DNA of 5,673 nt, from positions 1 through 5,673 of the forward strand of contig JAJYLU010000153.1 of NCBI GenBank assembly GCA_021787505.1, in the 5' to 3' direction. The translations under genes were made by a program, and so were the position numbers. This document shows positions 1 through 5,673 of the stretch, piece by piece. A model generated the notes under the pieces. It was not told the DNA's origin. It saw only the letters and a program-made list of their open reading frames with translations, and made no database searches. The stretch comes from Nitrospirota bacterium. GTDB taxonomy: Bacteria > Nitrospirota > Thermodesulfovibrionia > Thermodesulfovibrionales > UBA6898. Numbering within the stretch: position 1 is the stretch's first letter; each line of letters begins with the position of its first letter.

Positions 1-84
1 TGTCCGGATCCGTCCGCGATAGCATGGATACGCGTGCGTTCAGGTGGGAATGTACCAAAAGAAGCCGCAGGGAGCAAAAGTTAA
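1..84 (+). other. Possible 3' tail of a rightward gene (very tentative)
   Basis: The first frame of the + strand is open from the left edge to a TAA at 82-84, giving 27 residues that end in NVPKEAAGSKS. A small, Lys/Ser/Ala-rich end is compatible with the C-terminus of a gene entering from the left and converging on the aldolase gene. I do not recognise the peptide. An open stretch this short occurs easily by chance, and the third frame is also open here, so this is only a pointer for whoever holds the flanking sequence. Confidence 0.15.
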
Positions 85-155
85 GCGCGTGCATGATCTT
101 GACGGCTGGAGCAGATTATGAAATTATCAAGGGTAGCGGAAAGCTGCCCACTGCC

Positions 156-179
156 GGAGGTCCGACGAATCGGACCTCC
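156..179. repeat. Perfect 10-bp hairpin with CGAA tetraloop
   Basis: Bases 156-165 (GGAGGTCCGA) and 170-179 (TCGGACCTCC) are exact reverse complements around the loop CGAA at 166-169. The stem is long and GC-rich with a tight loop, so it should fold strongly in RNA from either strand. No T-run follows on either strand, so it is not a canonical intrinsic terminator. Part of the right arm, CGGACCTC (171-178), recurs at 199-206, which would let the left arm pair with either copy. It lies 68 bases beyond the aldolase stop, where a 3'-end stabiliser or part of a bidirectional transcription stop would fit. Function is inferred only. Confidence 0.6.
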
Positions 180-207
180 TCAAGGTTAACAATCCGGCCG
201 GACCTCA

Positions 208-243
208 GCCACCGGCAATCATGATTCGCATTTGCCGGGAGGC
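208..243 (-). terminator. Hairpin just after the aldolase stop, candidate terminator
   Basis: CCGGCAA (212-218) pairs exactly with TTGCCGG (232-238), and GCC (208-210) with GGC (241-243) across a small internal loop, giving 10 base pairs around a 13-base loop. It begins four bases after the aldolase TAA (248-250) on the minus strand, the usual place for a transcript 3' end. No uridine-rich tract follows on that strand, so it may only protect the mRNA 3' end or act with Rho. The structure is visible; the terminator role is inferred. Confidence 0.4.
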
Positions 244-247
244 TGTC

Positions 248-1600
248 TTATCCGAGCAGGGACGTGTCTATTGACTTCTTCACCATCGGTGTCTTCACCG
301 TCCTCTTCACTATCTCCACGGTATTTACCACCTTCAGCTTGTCGAAGAGAAGCTCGAACTTATCCTCAAGCTCCTTCATGATAGGACCTTTGATTGCCGC
401 CGGCAGGTCCCACCAATTCTTTTTCATCGGGCCGAACCCTTTTTTCCTCGTGCTGTAGATGAACTGTTCCTCTGTCTGGTCTTCTTTCTTTTCTTTGGCG
501 TACTCGGACTTGATGAATTTGTAGACTTCCTCCCGGAAATCGGCCGGAAGATGCCTGCTGTCGTAAATGATGTTCTGGAAGCCGGTGGCAAGGTGGACTT
601 CGGAGGTCCCCGTCTCAGGGAACATATGGAAGGCCTCCTCCGGCAACGTGGAGGCGCCGTGCTGGACCGCCCCTGAAAGGCCATAATCCTTTCTTGCCAT
701 ATCGGACAGCTGCCTGAGGGTCTCGAAGTCTATCTTCACCTTTGCGAGGGTGCCGTCGGGAAGGACCACGCCCCCATGGGAGGTTCCGGTCTGCACGCTG
801 AGCTTGCTCAGCCCTCTTCCTGCCTTAAATGTCTCCCTGAAGCCGTCGAGGTAGGCCTTGAGCTCGTCGGGAGTGCTGTTCTTTTTCCCTATTTCCCCGA
901 TCTCTCCGCCGACCGATATCTCTATGCCCTTGGGCTGTATCTCGCGGATTAGTGCGGCGAGTTCGGCGGTCTTTTCGAAATTCGGTCTCTGCTGTTCCTT
1001 CAGAGTCGGCTTTTCGAGGGCGGCAAGGGTAGACGAATCGATGTCGATATTATAGAACTCGGCCTCTACCGCCTCGCGGATGAGTCCCTTTACGTATCCG
1101 GTCTCGGCTGCTGGATCGCTCAAAAAATTTTTTCTGACCAGCTGGAAGTGATCGCCCTGAATAAAAACCGGCCCCTGAAAACCCTCCCGCACCGCCGCGG
1201 CAAGAACGACTGCTGAGTATTCGAGAGGCCTCTGCTTCGTGTAGCCGATCTCGGAGCGGGCAATCTCGAAAATAAAGGCGCCCACCTTTTTTTCGAGGGC
1301 TTTCCTGAAGACGGCCCTCGCTGAATCGTAAGTCAGCCCCCGTATATTCATTGCCGGCACGGTAAATCCCGGATAGTTCCTCCCCATTTCTTCATACAGA
1401 CCCTGGATGGATGCAGGAACTGCGCCGCATGCCTTTGCGATTTCCTTGATGAGAAGAAAAAGTCCCTTCTTTTTTTCCTCATCGGCAAAGACCGCTTCGT
1501 GGATAAGTCCGTCCATCAAGGCCGAAAGGCCTTTACGGTCTTTGATCTTGATGCCATCCCTTTCCGCCGCGACAACTTCTTTAAGCCTGCTGGTGCTCAT
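248..1600 (-). CDS. fba: Class II fructose-bisphosphate aldolase family, long form
   Basis: This predicted 450-residue cytoplasmic, zinc-dependent aldolase should cleave or form fructose 1,6-bisphosphate from dihydroxyacetone phosphate and glyceraldehyde 3-phosphate (glycolysis/gluconeogenesis). The class II signature is present: GDH at 149-151 (catalytic Asp150, zinc ligand His151), GGEIGEIG from 232 with Glu233, TSHGG with His275 and VQHGAST with His314. EVHLATGFQN near 334-343 resembles the phosphate-binding end of the barrel. Usual class II enzymes have about 285-360 residues. This one has about 80 extra residues before the barrel and about 100 after, the latter Lys-rich with a KKNWWDLP segment. 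I chose ATG at 1600 because AAGGAGG (1606-1612) sits five bases upstream; TTG at 1603 would be too close. It is last in the block, 75 bases after the nuclease-like gene, possibly with its own promoter. Tagatose-bisphosphate or another ketose-bisphosphate substrate cannot be excluded. Confidence 0.88.
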   Translation of the reverse strand: MSTSRLKEVVAAERDGIKIKDRKGLSALMDGLIHEAVFADEEKKKGLFLLIKEIAKACGAVPASIQGLYEEMGRNYPGFTVPAMNIRGLTYDSARAVFRKALEKKVGAFIFEIARSEIGYTKQRPLEYSAVVLAAAVREGFQGPVFIQGDHFQLVRKNFLSDPAAETGYVKGLIREAVEAEFYNIDIDSSTLAALEKPTLKEQQRPNFEKTAELAALIREIQPKGIEISVGGEIGEIGKKNSTPDELKAYLDGFRETFKAGRGLSKLSVQTGTSHGGVVLPDGTLAKVKIDFETLRQLSDMARKDYGLSGAVQHGASTLPEEAFHMFPETGTSEVHLATGFQNIIYDSRHLPADFREEVYKFIKSEYAKEKKEDQTEEQFIYSTRKKGFGPMKKNWWDLPAAIKGPIMKELEDKFELLFDKLKVVNTVEIVKRTVKTPMVKKSIDTSLLG

Positions 1601-1605
1601 CAAGC

Positions 1606-1612
1606 CCTCCTT
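1606..1612 (-). promoter_or_regulatory. Strong ribosome binding site of the aldolase gene
   Basis: Read on the minus strand this is AAGGAGG, a seven-base anti-16S match, followed by the five-base spacer GCTTG and then ATG at 1600-1598. It decides the start against the in-frame TTG at 1603-1601. It is the strongest site in the window, which fits a highly expressed central-metabolism enzyme. Confidence 0.8.
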
Positions 1613-1660
1613 GTATGATTTTTGTAGGTCCTCTTTTTTGCGTCCGAATTATCTAACGCT

Positions 1661-1689
1661 ATTATACCGGTTTTGTCAGGGCATTACGA
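1661..1689 (-). promoter_or_regulatory. Candidate sigma-70 promoter for the aldolase gene
   Basis: The minus strand reads a perfect TATAAT at 1666-1661. The hexamer 17 bases upstream, TCGTAA (1689-1684), matches TTGACA at only three of six positions, and there is no TGn extension. Initiation would fall near 1654 and give a leader of roughly 55 bases. The upstream half overlaps the last codons of the nuclease-like gene. An alternative pair, CTGACA (1679-1674) with TTAGAT (1656-1651) at 17-base spacing, has a better -35 and a worse -10. The 75-base gap, the widest in the block, supports separate transcription of the aldolase. Confidence 0.4.
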
Positions 1690-2539
1690 ACGGCCTCTCC
1701 CCGACTTCGCCCCGCGTCCTAAAATACCGGCTCAGCACTGTTTCGATATTACGGAGGATGCTGTCTTTCGAGTTTATTATAAATATATTGTCCCGTATCT
1801 GAAAGAGCTCTTTTTCGATACGCAGGACCTCAGGCGTCCGGCGATGCCTCTTTCTCAGTTCCCCCTCGAACATCGGGACGATCTTGTCCTTCATCCTCAG
1901 TTCCGTATCCATGAAGAATACGGCGATCTCCGGGCGCAGGTCCGAGATCCTGTCGAGGAACGCCGATATTTCATTGTCGTAGATCTGCTTGGGCGGCGAA
2001 GACTTGACTTCGGTATACAGGAGTGAACCGTCGAACTTCGCGATCACGTCGTAATCGCCCCCGATCATCGGCCTCTTGAACTTTGCCCCGCGGATCGCCT
2101 CAGCGCCGAACTCCCTCTTCAGGAGCTCGGCAAAATACCACTCGAGGGTCTCGCCAAAGCTTTTGATATGAAGGCCGAGCCTGTATCCGGAACCCTGTTT
2201 TTCCACCAACCCGATACGAACAAGGCATTCGATGTATTGATCCGTAACGCCGGATGTTGCATACCGCGTCACCTTTTCGGCTGTAAAGGAATCCTGGTCT
2301 TTTATCACGTCGCGCAGAAACAAACGAAAGGAGTATTTCTGGAGAAGCCGGTAATACTCATCAACAAATTCAGCCGCCGGGAGCAGAAGGTCGTCGGAGG
2401 GGTCTTTCTTGTAAATGCGAAAACCCCGCCGCCTGAGAACTACCTCGATCCCGGGGGTCAATACATTCAGGGTATGCCTGAGCCGCCTGATCTCGCCTCG
2501 CAAGAAGGAGAGTTCATCAAAATTATTGTCTTCGGGCAT
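1676..2539 (-). CDS. Uncharacterised protein, winged helix plus PD-(D/E)XK nuclease-like domain
   Basis: I do not recognise a named family for these 287 residues. The start is charged and helical (about 7-25, FDELSFLRGEIRRLRHTL). A helical stretch at 55-80 is followed by a probable winged helix-turn-helix at about 84-121, ending in LVRIGLVEKQGSGYRL. The C-terminal half shows the spacing of a PD-(D/E)XK nuclease core: a helix carrying Glu133 (GETLEWYFAELL), then GGDYDVIA with Asp164, then LYTEVKSSP with Glu177 and Lys179. The predicted activity is therefore metal-dependent DNA or RNA cleavage, with the winged helix contacting nucleic acid. There is no signal peptide or membrane segment. ATG at 2539 is preferred over TTG at 2551 because GAGGGGAG lies just upstream of the ATG. 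It sits 33 bases after yjbQ, in the same direction. The gene itself is well supported; nuclease activity is inferred from the residue pattern only. Confidence 0.82.
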   Translation of the reverse strand: MPEDNNFDELSFLRGEIRRLRHTLNVLTPGIEVVLRRRGFRIYKKDPSDDLLLPAAEFVDEYYRLLQKYSFRLFLRDVIKDQDSFTAEKVTRYATSGVTDQYIECLVRIGLVEKQGSGYRLGLHIKSFGETLEWYFAELLKREFGAEAIRGAKFKRPMIGGDYDVIAKFDGSLLYTEVKSSPPKQIYDNEISAFLDRISDLRPEIAVFFMDTELRMKDKIVPMFEGELRKRHRRTPEVLRIEKELFQIRDNIFIINSKDSILRNIETVLSRYFRTRGEVGERPFVMP

Positions 2540-2541
2540 CT

Positions 2542-2549
2542 CTCCCCTC
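2542..2549 (-). promoter_or_regulatory. Ribosome binding site of the nuclease-like gene
   Basis: The minus strand reads GAGGGGAG, with GAGG six bases before ATG at 2539. The in-frame TTG at 2551 overlaps the edge of this purine tract and is itself preceded by a T-rich run with no binding site. This selects the 287-residue protein over a 291-residue one. Confidence 0.65.
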
Positions 2550-2572
2550 AAAGGAAAAAAAGGATCAGCGCT

Positions 2573-2983
2573 TCAGCTGCTTTTCTTGTCTCCCAGGCAT
2601 TTCAACGCAACCCTTCTGTGCCTCGGTCCATCGAACTCACAGAAAAAAATCGACTGCCACGTGCCGAGAACCAACCGCCCCTCATCGACCAGCACTGTCT
2701 CCGAGATGCCCACCAGGGAGGCCTTGATATGCGCTGAGGAATTCCCTTCCCTGTGGTGGTAATCGCCTTCGAAGGGGACAAGCTTGTTCAGGACGGTCTG
2801 GATATCGCGCTGAACGCTCGGGTCAGCCCCCTCATTAACGGTGATCGCGGCGGTCGTATGAGGGACGTAAAGATAACAGATGCCGCTTACGATACCCGCC
2901 TCTTTCAGGACCTCCTGGACCTTATCAGTTATGTCGATGAACTCCGTTCTCGCCCTGCTCTTGACGTTTATATACCTGACCAC
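2573..2983 (-). CDS. yjbQ: YjbQ/UPF0047 family protein
   Basis: This 136-residue protein matches the compact YjbQ family (PF01894) in length and throughout its sequence. From the GTG start the visible hallmarks are EFIDITDKV near the N-terminus, the core YVPHTTAAITVNEGADPSV, the loop DYHHREGNSSAHIKASLVG, and the C-terminal LGTWQSIFFCEFDGPRHRRV. The conserved His, Glu and Asp residues in these loops form the presumed metal and active site of the trimeric family fold. Members have been reported to have weak thiamine-phosphate synthase activity, and the main cellular role is unsettled. GTG at 2983 follows GGAGG (2990-2994) by six bases. The frame stays open to ATG 3046, but that start would run into lpxK and add residues unlike the family. 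It lies 22 bases after lpxK, presumably in the same transcript, with no obvious functional link to lipid A. Confidence 0.93.
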   Translation of the reverse strand: MVRYINVKSRARTEFIDITDKVQEVLKEAGIVSGICYLYVPHTTAAITVNEGADPSVQRDIQTVLNKLVPFEGDYHHREGNSSAHIKASLVGISETVLVDEGRLVLGTWQSIFFCEFDGPRHRRVALKCLGDKKSS

Positions 2984-2989
2984 CCTTAT

Positions 2990-2994
2990 CCTCC
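2990..2994 (-). promoter_or_regulatory. Ribosome binding site that sets the yjbQ GTG start
   Basis: The minus strand reads GGAGG followed by the six-base spacer ATAAGG and then GTG GTC AGG. The site lies between the lpxK TAA (3008-3006) and the GTG. It removes the apparent overlap with lpxK that the longer reading frame would imply. Confidence 0.75.
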
Positions 2995-3005
2995 AGCGAA
3001 GACAA

Positions 3006-4037
3006 TTATCCGATCTGCCGACCGAATATCCTGTCGTAAAATCCATCCTCTGCCGAGAAGGAGATAGCGACTATGGCGACATTGCCGGGCAGATCAAGGT
3101 TTCTGGCCTTTATTATATCCTTTTCAGTCGTAACAATCCACCCGGCGCCGGTCCTTTCTGCTTCTGTCTTTATCGTGAAAATGTCTTCGCATCTGTAAGC
3201 GTAGTGGTCCCTGAAGGAACGAAATCCGGTGACTTCGGCCCCCGACAAACGGAGCGTCCTCAGGAACGATTCCGGAGAGCCGAGCGCACAAAATCCAAAG
3301 ATCTTCTTGCCCGATATCCAGTGTATCGGCTTCTCACTCCCGTCGAGAAATCTGCATGAAAGAGGCCTATGTTCTGCACGAAAAATGCCGCATCGCTGAT
3401 TATATCTCCTTATCTCCTTGTGCAGACCGTCAAGCCTGTCGCGGCCGCCCTCATGAGGTTCCACTGTTTTTGTCAGGACGATGATATCCGCACGGCCCAG
3501 AGAGGAAACCGGCTCCCGCAGCCGCCCCAGGGGCAGCAGCGTTCCTTTGCCGAAGGGGTCTTCTGCATCGATCAGCACGATGTCCGTGTCACGGAAAAGG
3601 CCCCGATGCTGGAACCCGTCGTCGAGAATGAAAAGACGTTTCCCGAATTCCGAGTCGGTTATCCCTAGTTCATGAAGGGCAAACATGCCCCCTTCATACC
3701 TGTTGCGGCATTTCACAACCGGTACGCCTTCCAGTCTTTCAGCCATCAGAAAAGGCTCATCTCCGGCTTCGCCGAATGAAAGAAGAGGCCCTTCTCCCTT
3801 GGTCACAAAGCAGGGTCCCTTTGCCGTACCCTTATATCCCCGGGTAAGGACAATCGGCGAGAGCCCTCTTCTGATCCCCTCCTCCGCAACGGCGATCACT
3901 GCCGGCGTCTTGCCGGTACCACCCACTGTGATATTTCCTATGCTGATCACCTTGCAGGGCAGACGCTTCCGGTTCCTGAGGGAACAATATTGCCTGGCCG
4001 AAAAACCGAGGTAGTATAGAAATTCAGTAACGCGCAT
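3006..4037 (-). CDS. lpxK: Tetraacyldisaccharide 4'-kinase LpxK
   Basis: LpxK phosphorylates the 4' position of the tetraacyldisaccharide 1-phosphate with ATP to give lipid IVA, at the inner face of the inner membrane. The protein has 343 residues, normal for the family. Visible motifs are SIGNITVGGTGKTP with the P-loop at 39-45 (Lys43, Thr44), LTRGY at 64-68, GDEP at 92-95, the family hallmark LDDGFQHR with Asp139, Asp140 and His144, LTKT at 188-191, DHY at 277-279 (His278, a likely catalytic His) and TTEKD at 303-307. The N-terminal EFLYYLGFSARQYCSLRN stretch matches the short amphipathic membrane-contact region of the family and supports ATG at 4037. A purine-rich GAAGAAGG lies just before that ATG. 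The gene follows kdsD by 36 bases. All key motifs are intact. Confidence 0.96.
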   Translation of the reverse strand: MRVTEFLYYLGFSARQYCSLRNRKRLPCKVISIGNITVGGTGKTPAVIAVAEEGIRRGLSPIVLTRGYKGTAKGPCFVTKGEGPLLSFGEAGDEPFLMAERLEGVPVVKCRNRYEGGMFALHELGITDSEFGKRLFILDDGFQHRGLFRDTDIVLIDAEDPFGKGTLLPLGRLREPVSSLGRADIIVLTKTVEPHEGGRDRLDGLHKEIRRYNQRCGIFRAEHRPLSCRFLDGSEKPIHWISGKKIFGFCALGSPESFLRTLRLSGAEVTGFRSFRDHYAYRCEDIFTIKTEAERTGAGWIVTTEKDIIKARNLDLPGNVAIVAISFSAEDGFYDRIFGRQIG

Positions 4038-4073
4038 GCCTTCTTCGAAGATGCCCTTCCGGCACCGGACGGA

Positions 4074-5039
4074 TCAGACGATCCCCTGCCTGAGGATATC
4101 GTGAAGGTGGATCACGCCGGTTGCCTTTCCCTCCTCATCAGGTACCACGAGCACGGTGATCGAATGCCTTTCCATGACTGCGAGCGCCTTTGCCGCAAGC
4201 TCGTCTGCCGTGATCGTCTTCGGGTCCTTCGACATGACTTCCGAAGCGCTCATATCAAAGAAGTCCTTGCCCCACTTTTCTATCCCCCGTCTCACGTCCC
4301 CATCAGTGATGACACCGAGCATTTTCCCGCCTGTATCGGTGACGATCGTTACCCCGAGTCTCTTGGAAGAGATCTCCATGACAGCGGTAGCCATTGAGGC
4401 GTCGGCCCGTGTCACCGGGACCGCCGGACCGGCATGCATCAGGTCGCATACCTTTATAAACAGCTTTTTCCCGAGGCTTCCACTCGGATGGAATAGCGCA
4501 AAGTCTTCTTCCTTAAACCCCCGCTTGATCAAAAGCGCGACCGCAAGCGCATCCCCCATCGCCATCGTAGCGGTGGTGGAGGCGGTCGGTACGATCCCGA
4601 GAGGGCATGCCTCCTCGGCAACAGAGATATCGAGGGAGACGTCTGCCGACATGCAGAGGGTGGAACGCGGATTGCCGCTCATCGAAATAAGGTTGATGTT
4701 GAACCTTTTCAAAAAAGGGATAAGCCCCACGAGTTCGTCCGTCTCCCCGCTGTTGGAGATGGCGATGATCACATCCCGCGCGGTGACCATGCCGAGGTCT
4801 CCGTGGCTCGCCTCGGCGGGGTGGAGGAAAAAGGCCGGGGTGCCGGTCGAGGCCAAGGTCGCCGCGATCTTCTTCCCGACTAGACCCGATTTCCCCATGC
4901 CGGTGACGATGACCCGTCCGGAGCTCTGGTAGATGAGCTCGACCGCCTTTTCGAAGTTGGCGTCGAGCTTTTCGATTAGTCCCGCGACCGCATCCGCCTC
5001 TGTCCGGAGGACCTTTATTGCAATATCGAGAACATTCAT
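4074..5039 (-). CDS. kdsD: Arabinose-5-phosphate isomerase KdsD/KpsF
   Basis: KdsD interconverts ribulose 5-phosphate and arabinose 5-phosphate, the first committed step towards Kdo, in the cytoplasm. The 321 residues consist of a SIS domain (about 35-170) and two CBS domains (about 200-255 and 265-320), close to the 328 of E. coli KdsD. SIS motifs include VTGMGKSG (Lys50), FFLHPAEASHGDLGMV, ISNSGETDE (Glu102), EEACPLG (Glu143), PTASTTATMAMGDALA and FHPSGSLG (His184). These four residues sit at a constant offset of nine from the catalytic positions I recall for E. coli KdsD (Lys59, Glu111, Glu152, His193). The CBS repeats carry GVITDGDVRR and GVIHLHDILR. ATG at 5039 starts three bases after the kdsA stop with only a weak binding site, so translation is probably coupled to kdsA. 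A paralogue in capsule synthesis (KpsF) would look the same, but the neighbours favour the lipopolysaccharide role. Confidence 0.96.
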   Translation of the reverse strand: MNVLDIAIKVLRTEADAVAGLIEKLDANFEKAVELIYQSSGRVIVTGMGKSGLVGKKIAATLASTGTPAFFLHPAEASHGDLGMVTARDVIIAISNSGETDELVGLIPFLKRFNINLISMSGNPRSTLCMSADVSLDISVAEEACPLGIVPTASTTATMAMGDALAVALLIKRGFKEEDFALFHPSGSLGKKLFIKVCDLMHAGPAVPVTRADASMATAVMEISSKRLGVTIVTDTGGKMLGVITDGDVRRGIEKWGKDFFDMSASEVMSKDPKTITADELAAKALAVMERHSITVLVVPDEEGKATGVIHLHDILRQGIV

Positions 5040-5042
5040 CTC

Positions 5043-5673
5043 TTATTCACGCCTGCCCGCGATTGCCGCAATTTCCCTGACCGTCTTCAGAAGCGGCAGC
5101 ACGTCACCCAGCCGGAGCATATTGGGGCCGTCGCACAATGCCTTATCAGGGTCTGGATGCACTTCCATAAAGAGCCCGTCCACTCCCACGGCCGCCGCGG
5201 CGCGGGCTAGAGGCCCGGCAAACTCCCTCTGGCCGCCCGAGCGGCTGCCCTGTCCCCCGGGGAGCTGGAGACTGTGGGTGACATCGAATATCACGGGATA
5301 GCCGAAGGCCCTCATAAGCGGCAGCCCTCTGAAATCCACAACAAGGTTATTATAGCCGAAAGAGGTCCCCCGTTCAGTGATAGAAAGGTTGGTATTGCCG
5401 GTCGAGGTGAACTTGTCTATGATGTTCTTTATATCCCAGGGAGCAAGGAACTGTCCCTTCTTCACATTAACCGGTTTACCTGTTTCTGATGCTGCCAGGA
5501 TCAGGTCGGTCTGCCTGCATAAGAAAGCAGGCACCTGGAGGGCATCAAGTACCTCCGCCGCAGGCGCAATCTCCCGGATCGAGTGGATATCGGAAATCAC
5601 GGGTATCCCGAACTTTTCCTTCACATCCGATAAGATCCTGAGGCCCCTGTCGATCCCGGGTCCCCGAAAGGAA
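5043..5673 (-). CDS. kdsA: 3-deoxy-8-phosphooctulonate synthase KdsA, N-terminus cut by window edge
   Basis: KdsA condenses phosphoenolpyruvate with arabinose 5-phosphate to Kdo 8-phosphate in the cytoplasm. The frame is open to the right edge. About 209 C-terminal residues are visible of the usual 270-285, starting at SFRGPG. Hallmarks in order are [72 protein letters not shown] and [19 protein letters not shown]. The His of DVTHS, the Glu of FMEVH and the Asp of CDGP correspond to three of the four metal ligands of metal-dependent members. The deciding fourth residue (Cys or Asn) is in the missing N-terminus, so the metal class cannot be called. GTG at 5624 is an internal valine, not the start. 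The stop TAA (5045-5043) lies three bases before kdsD. No truncation is seen other than the window edge. Confidence 0.97.
   Translation of the reverse strand, partial: SFRGPGIDRGLRILSDVKEKFGIPVISDIHSIREIAPAAEVLDALQVPAFLCRQTDLILAASETGKPVNVKKGQFLAPWDIKNIIDKFTSTGNTNLSITERGTSFGYNNLVVDFRGLPLMRAFGYPVIFDVTHSLQLPGGQGSRSGGQREFAGPLARAAAAVGVDGLFMEVHPDPDKALCDGPNMLRLGDVLPLLKTVREIAAIAGRRE

Noticed and set aside
1..94. Minus-strand open frame from ATG at 94 running off the left edge
   Set aside because: It has only about 31 codons visible, no ribosome binding site and no recognisable residues, so it cannot be supported as a gene start.
99..127. + strand promoter-like TTGACG with AATTAT at 17-base spacing
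   Set aside because: The -10 match is four of six and no rightward gene or convincing RNA follows, only hairpins and the antisense of the aldolase. Chance occurrence is likely, though a small RNA cannot be excluded.
24..224. 66-codon + strand open frame at the left edge
   Set aside because: It runs through the perfect hairpin, has an Arg/Ser/Thr-rich composition without motifs, and lacks a ribosome binding site before the ATG.
2551..2575. T7 tract on the minus strand after yjbQ as an intrinsic terminator
   Set aside because: Only a 4-bp imperfect stem precedes the T-run, and the next gene starts within 33 bases in the same direction.
2168..2737. 189-codon + strand open frame
   Set aside because: It spans the antisense of two well-supported minus-strand genes and their gap, with no recognisable domain or binding site.
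2984..3046. N-terminal extension of YjbQ overlapping lpxK
   Set aside because: GTG 2983 has GGAGG at ideal spacing and gives the family length of about 136 residues. The extra 21 residues resemble no YjbQ.
4156..4932. 258-codon open frame on the + strand
   Set aside because: It lies entirely antisense to kdsD, whose motifs are intact. The translation is Ser/Ala/Ile-rich without family features, the usual shadow of a GC-rich gene.

Overview
The window carries one strand-consistent block of six genes, all on the minus strand. In transcription order (right to left) they are kdsA (cut by the right edge), kdsD, lpxK, a YjbQ/UPF0047 protein, an uncharacterised protein with an apparent PD-(D/E)XK nuclease fold, and a long-form class II fructose-bisphosphate aldolase. 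Gaps are 3, 36, 22, 33 and 75 bases, so the first five genes look like one operon. The aldolase may also have its own promoter in the wider last gap.

The organism is a Gram-negative bacterium that makes lipopolysaccharide. KdsD makes arabinose 5-phosphate, KdsA condenses it with phosphoenolpyruvate to Kdo 8-phosphate, and LpxK makes lipid IVA, the acceptor of Kdo. Moderately high GC, frequent AGG and ATA codons and a KdsA with an [12 protein letters not shown] core would fit Nitrospirota or a Desulfobacterota-like lineage. This is an impression from memory and not a proven assignment.

Layout: bases 1-247 hold no convincing complete gene, but contain two hairpins between the aldolase stop and a possible convergent gene tail at the left edge. 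The aldolase is at 248-1600, a candidate promoter at 1661-1689, the nuclease-like gene at 1676-2539, yjbQ at 2573-2983, lpxK at 3006-4037, kdsD at 4074-5039 and kdsA at 5043 to the right edge.

Three starts were chosen from ribosome binding sites: ATG 1600 for the aldolase, ATG 2539 for the nuclease-like gene and GTG 2983 for yjbQ. I see no phage, insertion sequence, CRISPR, tRNA or rRNA signal. The least explained item is the nuclease-like protein lodged between lipid A and central-metabolism genes. Nothing else suggests a new system.
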